NCBI RefSeq assembly: GCF_032854445.1
Contig: NC_088301.1
Span: 22,377,808-22,441,807, forward strand
Direction of reading: 5' to 3'
Source: Liolophura sinensis
Taxonomy: Eukaryota > Mollusca > Polyplacophora > Chitonida > Chitonidae
DNA length: 64,000 bases
Position 1 is the stretch's first letter. Every line of letters begins with the position of its first letter. A program made the translations under genes and the position numbers. Positions 55,718-64,000 of this stretch are shown piece by piece. The notes under the pieces were generated by a model. It was given only the letters and a program-made list of their open reading frames with translations. It was not told the origin of the DNA and ran no database searches.

Positions 55718-56035
55718 AGCGGTTGATGCGGCTGGAACCACAGCAAATATGTTGATCTGGAAAGACAGTGGTTGATGCGGCTGAAACCACAATAGCTGTT
55801 GATCTGGAAAGAGGTTGTTGATGCGGCTGGAACCACAACAGATGTTGATCTGGAAAGAGGTTGTTGATGGGGCTGGAACCACAACAGATATTGATCTGGA
55901 AAGAGGTTGTTGATGCGGCTGGAGCCACACAACAGATGTTGATCTGGAAAGACTTGATTGACTCGGCTGGAACCAAAGCAAAGGTGTTCATTCAGAAAGA
56001 ATTTGGTTGGTATTGCTGGATCCGCAACCAAAGTG
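55718..56035. repeat. 46-49-bp minisatellite just downstream of gene B, about 6 copies
   Basis: The unit is GGTTGTTGATGCGGCTGGAA + CCACAACAGATGTTGATCTG + GAAAGA. The first copy reads GGCTGGAACCACAGCAAATA, closely matching GGCTGAAACCACAGCAAATA at about 55598-55617 in the gene B 3' flank, which suggests the array grew from the 3' UTR. The long minus-strand frames here are repeat artefacts. Confidence 0.88.
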
Positions 56036-57129
56036 TGAGCTCAGTAAAAGCTGGTGTGCTGACACCGCTGGATTCACGATGGAAAGGTTACTTTTTGACG
56101 CAACGAACACGTCTCTGCTGAGATGAAGGCTGAAAAAAAGGAGCCATCCCTGCAGAATGGAGTTTGTCTTGTTTGGAGATTATGGAGAAACCATTCTCTT
56201 TCAGACAAGGTTCCCTCGAGGCCTGCAACGTGATATTTGATTTTCTGGGCTTTCGTATATTGGTTCGAACTGTGCATCATTTTGGTCCATTCGAAAACAT
56301 CTCCGGGATTCCAGGATATCACCGCGGATTGTAACTGATTGCACTATATATGATGTACTTATTTCTATGCATGAATACCTTGGTGATACTAACCTTCACG
56401 CCATGTGAATAGTGGTTTAGCGGACCAGTTGTAGCTTGGGTGGATTAGGACCTAGATAGTTAGACAGTATGTCATCGACTGGATGACAGCGGAGCTCCAC
56501 GGCAAAATCACAGCCGTGGTGTCTACTGGTGTACCCCCGGAGAGTGGGGGGTCTAAGTACAGGACAGGCACATGTAATCAAGGGGTACGGCCAACGTCTT
56601 TCCATTGTAGACTTCTTTGTTCAAAACTACGGCAAAGCAGGTATAGTTACACGCGGGTAGGTATATATATGATGTATTGCTGAAGGCGAAAACACTTACG
56701 AACTCTTTTGCGCAACTTTTAACTTTGGAACATGTTAATACACTTTCTCTCCCATAAAGACGTGGTGCACCGTAGTTACTGTATACGGCACTCTTGATAT
56801 ATGTACCCCAATGTAGCCCAACTGTACAAAAGAATACCATTTAAATTTGGCTTTACTGATCTTCTATTGGATATCGTCTTTGTAATATCTACCAGCCAGT
56901 CGAATATCGTCTTGATAGTTTAGACTGTGACATATAATAGGATGTTTTTCTTGTGATTTGATCCGATCAGACACATGAAGGGATAAACAAATTGTGGGGC
57001 GAAAAAAAGTTTCTTCGAAGCATATAGCATGTTGATTCGATTATCCAGAACCTTGGAAGAACCACGACATTGTTGCTGTCTGTACCGATATTGTGGTATG
57101 GCACGATTTGAGCTGTGTCGACTACGAGT
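56036..57129. other. 3' flank of gene B, no gene seen
   Basis: Nothing recognised. If a distal poly(A) site is used, part of this may be 3' UTR. Confidence 0.5.
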
Positions 57130-57366
57130 ACTCTTAAAAATATAATCTGTTAATTTTAACAGAAAGTTTGTTGTCTGAGTGATGCTAGAATGTATACTGC
57201 TACTGCAGCAGATTTTTCTGTTAAATGTAACACACATAGTCTATTAATTCGACATAAATATTCTATTAGACTAACAGGACATCATGTTGAATATGACACG
57301 ATATTGTGTTACAGTAAGATAATACATTCCAGCGTCACTGAAACAACAGATTAATTTTTTTTAGTA
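57130..57366. mobile_element. TA-MITE family copy
   Basis: Left TAATTTTAACAGAAAGTTTG + TTGTCTGAGTGATGCTAGAA. Right is the inverted counterpart ATACATTCCAGCGTCACTGA ... AGATTAATTTTTTTTAGTA. TA is present at both flanks (GAGTA | CTCTT ... TTTAG | TATAC). Confidence 0.85.
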
Positions 57367-57834
57367 TACGTCTCTGCTGTAACCAAGTGTTAGTTTTGAT
57401 CTTCACTGGTCAACCTCGGAAGAGAGGGCGGGCGAGGGGAGGAGGGGGGGAGATGGGGTAGGGGCATGGAATATATGAGGAGATGCAAACCAAGTATTGT
57501 TACACAAAGTTGTGCGTATATATATACATATATATCTATCTATATAATCTCCACCCCGAACTCATTACGCACGTGCGTATAGTTGGACGTCAAGTGAAGG
57601 GCATTTCATGCAGTCGATTTATGGGTGGGTTGTGTAATTTATTACCAACAAGGGAAATGTGTGCCACAAATTCTTCTATCAAAACCATGGCACAATGTTA
57701 TTATGAATAATTTACGCCTGGATATGTATAGTGTGAGTTAAAAACAAGATATCTAAAACGTTTGAAAGCTTTTGTCATCGAAACGGGTGAACGCTAACAT
57801 TTCCCATCTGCAGATCTACTCCGTGAGTATTTTC
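57367..57834. other. Intergenic; G-rich tract and short TA/TC repeat
   Basis: A G-rich stretch at 57424-57467 (GGGCGAGGGGAGGAGGGGGG) could form a G-quadruplex. TATATATACATATATATCTA lies at about 57519-57538. No gene recognised. Confidence 0.5.
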
Positions 57835-58055
57835 TGAATGCAATGATTGGGTTGTCCAAAAGCATATCTAACTTACTCACAGATGGACCATGTGAATGCA
57901 CTGATCGGGTTGTCCAAAAGCATATCTAACTGACCTACATATGGATTATGTGGATGCACCGATCGGGTTGTCCAAAATATAACTAACTTACTTACAGATG
58001 GACCATGTAAGTGCACTGATTGGATTGTCTAAAAGCATATCTAACTAACTGGACC
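57835..58055. repeat. About 58-bp repeat, 4 copies
   Basis: The unit is GAATGCACTGATCGGGTTGT + CCAAAAGCATATCTAACTTA + CTTACAGATGGACCATGT. Confidence 0.88.
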
Positions 58056-58449
58056 GTATGAATGACGATCACAGAGCTTCTTGTCATCATTTATACGTTA
58101 TAAAGGATCAGCATCGTTCATATGTTCACATGTGTCATAAGTTTACCTATAGTCCAACTACGTTGTATTAATCGTAAAAATAATCTGAAAAATGTTATCA
58201 AACAGTCGTATAAACTGATGGCTTTAGGAGACGCCTCACAACAGATGGTGAAGTGCTTGTCAGTTTTTCAGTTACGTATACGACGCGAAATTTTCAGCTT
58301 TATGAGGGTCAAAGATCACGCGTAGATCAATAAAATGGTATATGTAGATGTATGTATATGTGCAATCCACCATACATTTCAAAGAATTCTTCTTATTAAC
58401 TTTCTCTGTCTTATATTGTGCATGTATCAGATACATCGATCATCTTACT
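58056..58449. other. Intergenic, no feature recognised
   Basis: Nothing recognised. Confidence 0.5.
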
Positions 58450-58632
58450 CATGTTTGATTCATATGAGTTTGATTCATATGTGTTTTGTTCATATGAGAG
58501 TTTGATTCATATATGTTTGATTTATACGAGTTTCATTCATATGTGTTTGATTCATATGTGTTTGATTCGTATGAGTTTGATTCATATGAGTTTGATTCAT
58601 ATGAGTTTGATTCATATGTGTTTGATTCCTAT
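58450..58632. repeat. 15-bp minisatellite, about 12 copies
   Basis: The unit TTTGATTCATATGAG (variant GTG) contains the palindrome TTCATATGAA/ATTCATATGAG. Because 15 is a multiple of 3, all frames stay open (plus frame FDSYE/FDSYV, minus frame NQTHM). These are low-complexity artefacts, not genes. Confidence 0.93.
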
Positions 58633-59884
58633 ATTTTGCGAAATAGACTGGATAGGAAAGACAGAACAAAAAATGGTACATTAAATGGGTATAGCTCATT
58701 GTATAGAATTAAACAAAATATCACATCATGTGTAAAATACGCAAAGCAGATTTGTGTAAAGGCAGATAGAGTATTTTAAAGGAAAAGGCAGCAAATAGCG
58801 GATACAGTACACCCTCAAATGGTGAATGGAATGAAGATGTATAAATCAAGTTATCGCCATAGTAATAATCTTAAATTCTTGGGGACTGTGCTATATGTAG
58901 GCCTGTAATGTATATCTCTGAGTGAAAAAAGAACATCTGACATTAAATACCTAATTTAGGTAGGGCCAGAGAAAAAGTCGATGTGACGTCGCTGATCAGT
59001 ATGATCTATAAAGCGCACCATATTATTGAATCATCTGACATGGTTTGAATAAGTAACTGAGCTTTCATATACAGTTTTCTGTGGCATTTATACTGACGAT
59101 TACTTCATTTTGATGTGTGGGTTTTTCGATATTGTCAGCTGTACATCAAATTCCAACTTCAATGAAACGTCGGCAGTTTGTGGAACAGGGAAACTCGATA
59201 AGTTAAGAGAACGACATGGCATATGACAGTGTATATCAACCAACAAATTCAACGTATATTCTATTACAAAAATAAGTTTTAGTGGTGATTTAATCAGTCA
59301 TGTTACAAATACACTGAAAATGGTTGACAGGTTTGAATGCAAATTTCGAAATGCACCCCACCCAGACTCACATGTGCATGGTGAAAAACGCCAGAGCCGT
59401 ATTGGCTGTTTTTTTTGTTGTTGTTGTTTATTTTTTTATTTTTTATTTTTTTTTTTTGACAATTGAAGTCACGTTCTGAACAGACTATGTAACTATAATT
59501 AGACGTATTCTTTTAAAGTCACAAGTAATACAGTCGCATTTTCGTTAATATCAACAAGGACCGGGGTACCCCGTACTTCTTTTAATATAATATTTAGTAT
59601 GTAATTCTCCAGACAGGAATTCTCATAGATCTACCCGACCCCTGCAAACATTGGTTAATCTCTGAAATGAAGACTTAGTAAATTATTCTTGTTAGTTTTG
59701 TATATGGGATGGTTTTATAAGTTGGGAACAAATGATATTGCGGTGATATAACAAAAAAAAATGGAGTCGACAATGACGTCACTTTCCGCCTTTTGCATGT
59801 AGTCTAAATACCTATATATATTAACCCATCTATATACTCCCAATATACAATTTGCGATTTCCGAGGCAAGATAAAATGGACTTT
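58633..59884. other. Intergenic; T-rich run only
   Basis: A T-rich low-complexity tract lies at 59410-59457. No gene recognised. Confidence 0.5.
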
Positions 59885-60226
59885 GTTACCTCACCGCATT
59901 CATGTTCCACATTTGTTACCTTCCCGAACTCACGTCCTGTATTTTATTACTTCCTCGCATTCATGCTCCTCTATTGTTATTTCTCCACATTCATGCTCCA
60001 CAAATATTTACTTCGTCGCATTCACTTTCCACCCGTGTTAGTTCTCCGCATTCATGCTCTACAATTGTTACTTCTCCGCATCATGCTCCACAATTGTTAC
60101 TTTTCCGCATTCGTTCTCCTCAAGTGTTACCGCCTCGCATTCATGTTCCAAATTTGCTACTTCTCCACATTCATGTTCCGTATTTGCTGTCTTTTCCCTT
60201 ATTCTATACCCCCCCCCCCCCCCCCC
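59885..60226. repeat. 30-bp minisatellite, about 10 copies, ending in poly-C
   Basis: The unit is TTCTCCGCATTCATGCTCCA + CAATTGTTAC. It is closed by a run of about 17 C at 60210-60226. All three plus frames stay open because the unit is 30 bp; the peptides (CSTIVTSPHS-like) are not real proteins. Confidence 0.92.
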
Positions 60227-62264
60227 TTACTGGCTGCTTAAACTGACTGATAAATTTTAAAGATGAAAGTTATATCCGGCTGACTTTTGATCTCACGCAT
60301 TTGTTTCATCTCACGAATAGCGTAACATATAGGAATGTTAATTAATCTTTCTTTATCGGGTACTGATGTGCCCTATATTGATCAGGTGATGTCTTAACAT
60401 GCTGTAAAACAACATCTGGTGTCTGTGTTTGAGTGTTATATAAATAATAATTTCATGTACAGAGCACAGTCATCGAAACCCACACCGTGATAATGTACGT
60501 GTAACATGCCTGGTCTCTTGTGGAAATGAGACAACAGTGTATCATGTGGTAGTCACAGTGAACACGAATTCATTTGGCTACTATGCCGGTATTTAAATGA
60601 CCTTCGACTTTTGTACAGTGCATGCGCCTGAGAAGAAATTGTTTTGTCTTTATTTTTGTGTATGTTTAAGTTTTGCTGCCATGTTTTTGTGCGGTTTGTA
60701 CGATTTGTTTACTTTTCGTACCACCATGGGATTCCTATGCAATTAAGATTTATTTACCCCCGAATACGACGATGTTTTACCTTGACTGACGAATTTGAGA
60801 TTCCCTCCGACACGTGATATCATGTCCTACGGTGTCACGTGGCTTGTCGTGCAAGTCTCGCGTGATTCGCCCAGTAACGTCACGTGAATTGTCCCATGGC
60901 AAATTCATGCCACTCACTTGAAGCTGCACCCAGAGCGCTTCTTGTTATAGCTTGACTGACATGGACATTCGGCCATTGTTATGTTCTAAGAAATGCTATA
61001 TAATGTATTATTTATATGTTTACTTTAAGGGCATGCGTGCCGCGTTCTTCATGTGCGCCCCCATGTATCGATCTCAGCTGTCACAATCGTGTCCTTCAGA
61101 CTAAGTTTACCAAAATTTGACTTCTTTGACTTCAGTCCAAAAACACTGTAAGTTAGACAATGATTCTTGTGTTTTTGGAACAGCCTGCCTTTGGCGTCGC
61201 CTTGCCGTGTTAGTCACACACATCTGAGCTACTACATTGTATAGCTGTCAACATGACATTCCGCCATTTCGGAAAAAGCTTCTGAGTTTATATGGTCTTC
61301 CTGAGTGTTCACCTCATACAATTAACATGTTGAACTAATTAGCGAGAACAAAACCGACCTATACACGTCGTCTGCAAGCTGGACAATAAAGTTGTTTCGT
61401 AAGGCTACGTAGGCATATGCGGATACCAATGCGACAACTGCAACCCGTTTTCCGTAATAATTTGCAGGCGTATATGCACTTTTGAGCTTGTGTTTGGCTT
61501 TTCCCCCCCGACAAGTATTTGATTCATTTTTACTGACCAAAATAGAAGCAATGGTATGATACTAGTTTCCTTACACAATTCATCGCAAAATACGAAGTAG
61601 AACTACTTCTTGGCAGGTACTGAGGCTAATAACAGTGGCACACGCACACACATGAAAGGTGTATGCACCGCGGATAAACAAGAAAATGTATATCACAGAG
61701 ACCGCACAAAGTCGATGACGTATCGGTATATCCATAAGCTTATACATGACGTCACGAAACCTCTCTAATGCGTATGACGTAAACTTGTATGGCGTAATCA
61801 AGCTTTAGAACGACATCAGGTAGACTCGTGTCCATGAGCCAGTCTTAGGACTTCACGCAATGAGAAGCAAGATGACACATTTTCACGAACTGTATTCCGT
61901 TCCCTACATCTATTTTAAGCAAAGCCTTCAAAGGAAGCACGGACGTTCATGAAAGCTTAATGAAGAACTAGCTACAAACGTGAAAACTCCGCCATGTGTA
62001 ATGTGCATACACTTGAACTTTATTTTTGCGTACGCTTTCAAGCTAAATTTTCGGGTAGTGTATGAATATACAGTCTCACGGAGGGCTAACTTCAGAAATA
62101 TGGCCATTGGCCGAGTTTACGAAGATATTTTTTGACATGTCAAAATTTAAAATATCATTCTAATACATGTATTCTATACTAATGATGTCACGATAAAAAG
62201 TCTTGATTGATTTCCCTGTCACATGTTGGGGCGAGATCTTGTGGCATCCTATCATCCTCTATAA
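60227..62264. other. Intergenic, no gene seen
   Basis: No coding, RNA or repeat feature recognised over about 2 kb. Confidence 0.5.
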
Positions 62265-62328
62265 GTCAGCCGTCCTATAAGTGAAATATTCTTGAGCACG
62301 GCGTAAAACAACAATCAAAAAAAAAATC
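62265..62328 (+). mobile_element. SINE family 1, 3' tail fragment
   Basis: CAGCCGTCCTATAAGTGAAA + TATTCTTGAGCACGGCG + TAAAACAACAATC, ending in an A run rather than AAAT repeats. Confidence 0.85.
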
Positions 62329-63501
62329 TATATTAGCCCAGGGACCATTTCCCATTTCCCCCACGCTATACAAATGGGCTATCCGTCGATCCAATATATA
62401 TACTGAAGATCTACCCCTTACATGTTGTCTGAGGGTGTGTCTAAATTCAGGGGTGATTTCTGTACCGAACACTAGCTGGTAATGAATGCAGCATCCATGT
62501 CTCACGTTTCCAGGTTTTTCGCGCGTGAACACACAACTTCAGTTTGACCAGTGAAACGTACAATAGACAAGAACGTACGCTGGTATACCCAGAGGTCTTA
62601 CTTGCACCTGACTCACCAAATCTCGCTTTTCTACAAGGCACGAAGTTTTCATAGAAAAGATCATCACAAATATGCTCCATGCGCAGTCTTTTTCTTTGAC
62701 CTCCTGAGGAAGTACGGTATAAGGTCATGATTAATACAAGGGTAATCAGTAACAGAGCAATTTTCTTCCAGCACCAGTGGCTACAAGTATGACGTCATCA
62801 ATCCATACGTATGCTATCGAATACCCTCTTCACAGGTGTTTATTGTGGAAAAGCAGACGTTATAACAGTGCTCACGAATTAGTGACGTCATCATTGAAGC
62901 CACTGGAAACAGTTCCCTATAACCAGTGCTGCATTAATTCCTAACTGCCTCAAGGACTCAAAAAGACCTCATTCCTATGACAGGCGCAGCGCTTTCTATA
63001 ATTCTGATTTTCTTACAGAGTACGATGTACCGGTTTGGTTACTATGGTAACCCGTGCCACATCTCTTCTTTCCCACCTCCATGTTGGAGATCGCACGCAC
63101 ACATCATCGAGATGGCCAGCTTGTGGGATGTTTTTCATATATTTTTTGCTAAGCAAAATATACATAATACTCAGCCAATTTGGTGCGTTATAACCGAAAT
63201 GAGTCTTAACGCTTGTAAAGTTGTGATATAAACTGCTTCTTAAGTATTTTAATTCATTCCGGTACAATGATTGCCTTTGCGTGATTGTCTCCATATGTAT
63301 TTAATATTTTCACAGGTATAATACTACATATCTATTGCTCAAGTCTTTAAGCTTCGAGCGCTGTTATTCATAATGTTCTTTGTTTTAATAAAAATTTTGA
63401 AACATGACATTCTCACGGCTTGTGTATTTCTTACACATGATGTTGGAAAATATACTTTCGTTCAGGACATGGTAAGTAATCAAGTCAAGTCACGGAAATA
63501 T
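62329..63501. other. Intergenic; one weak minus-strand exon candidate
   Basis: On the minus strand, 62703-62617 (87 bp) is bounded by an acceptor CTTCCTCAG and a strong donor GTGAGT and is open in more than one frame. No protein family is recognised, so it is not called as a gene. The rest is featureless. Confidence 0.4.
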
Positions 63502-63735
63502 TTATTTGTTTATTTATTTGATTGGTGTTTTGCGCCTGTTTCAAGAATATTTCACTTATGCGATGGCGGCCCGCATTCTGGTGAGCGGAAACCGGACAGA
63601 GCCCGGGGGAAACCCACGACCAGGTTTCTAGGAGACCTTCCTACGTAAGATTGGAGAGGAAGCCAGTATGAGTTTGACTTGAACGACCGCATTGGTGGGA
63701 GGCTGGCGCGCTAAGCCCCTTGGCCACGGGACCCC
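63502..63735 (-). mobile_element. SINE family 1, near full-length copy
   Basis: (TTTA)n, then TTGGTGTTTTGCGCCTGTTT, CAAGAATATTTCACTTATGC, CCCGGGGGAAACCCACGACC, GAGGAAGCCAGTATGAG and the head remnant GGCGCGCTAAGCCCCTTGGC + CACGGGACCCCC. Deletions remove part of the tRNA region. Confidence 0.88.
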
Positions 63736-64000
63736 CACCATGGAAATAATCTTTAATTTAAATACATCAATCAGGGATTCCGACTGAGAAGTTAATTAAC
63801 CATTATAATTCGATCTTCCCTTGAGATTGAAAACCACCCACGTCTATGCCAGTTAAGAAACGTTAAATTACAAAAACGTAGTCCGAATGAATCCAAGCAT
63901 TTCTTTTCAAAGCCTCTATTCTGGAAAGCCAGCAGTAACTTCATACTTCTGCAGCAAGCCAAGCGTTCTAGTATCCAGTGTTTGAAATATATATGTATAC
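63736..64000. other. Intergenic, no feature recognised
   Basis: Nothing recognised to the window edge. Confidence 0.5.

Noticed and set aside
55581-56031. Minus-strand proteins of 107-136 residues (WFQPHQQ-type repeats)
   Set aside because: They are translations of the 46-49-bp minisatellite, open in several frames at once, with no start context or splice signals.
58490-60260. Repeat peptides (FDSYE, NQTHM, PHSCSTIV) as coding genes
   Set aside because: They arise from 15-bp and 30-bp minisatellites, whose units keep every frame open.

Overview
This is animal nuclear DNA, most likely from a mollusc or another lophotrochozoan. Three things point there: widely spaced coding exons with GT-AG introns, several tRNA-derived SINE families with molluscan-style 3' tails (GACGTTAAAC..., and a tail ending in AAATAAATAAATA), and a very high load of minisatellites and short inverted-repeat elements. 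The molluscan assignment rests on recalled repeat types, not on a search. No bacterial operon, rRNA gene or CRISPR array is present.

Almost all the recognisable protein-coding content comes from two tandem, same-strand (+) voltage-gated potassium channel genes of the Kv3/Shaw type. Gene A contributes only its last exon (1652-2566), which carries S1-S6 and a short C-tail; its 5' exons lie before the window. Gene B appears to run across most of the window. Exon 1 (14849-15146) encodes the N-terminus and first half of the T1 domain. Exon 2 (28173-28437) encodes the rest of T1 and the linker to S1. Exon 3 (54483-55565) encodes S1-S6 and a longer C-tail ending in a possible PDZ ligand. The introns are about 13.0 kb and 26.0 kb. 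Splice phases agree throughout, but exon 2 lacks one base near 28235-28239. As given, its frame is broken and meets a stop at 28364, so gene B is either a young pseudogene or allele, or there is a sequence error.

Both channel cores share unusual residues. The S6 Pro-Val-Pro bend is Thr-Ile-Pro. In S4 the first gating arginine position is Phe and the fifth charge (K5) is His.

The rest is intron and intergenic DNA. It holds about twenty minisatellite arrays with units of 15 to about 115 bp. One, at 6548-7560, has a higher-order repeat structure. There is a dominant tRNA-SINE family with about 17 copies or fragments, at least two other tRNA-like SINE types, and a TA-flanked MITE family with six copies. 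A 523-bp terminal-inverted-repeat element splits one minisatellite. Nested insertions at 41062-42420 let the order of events be read directly from the sequence.
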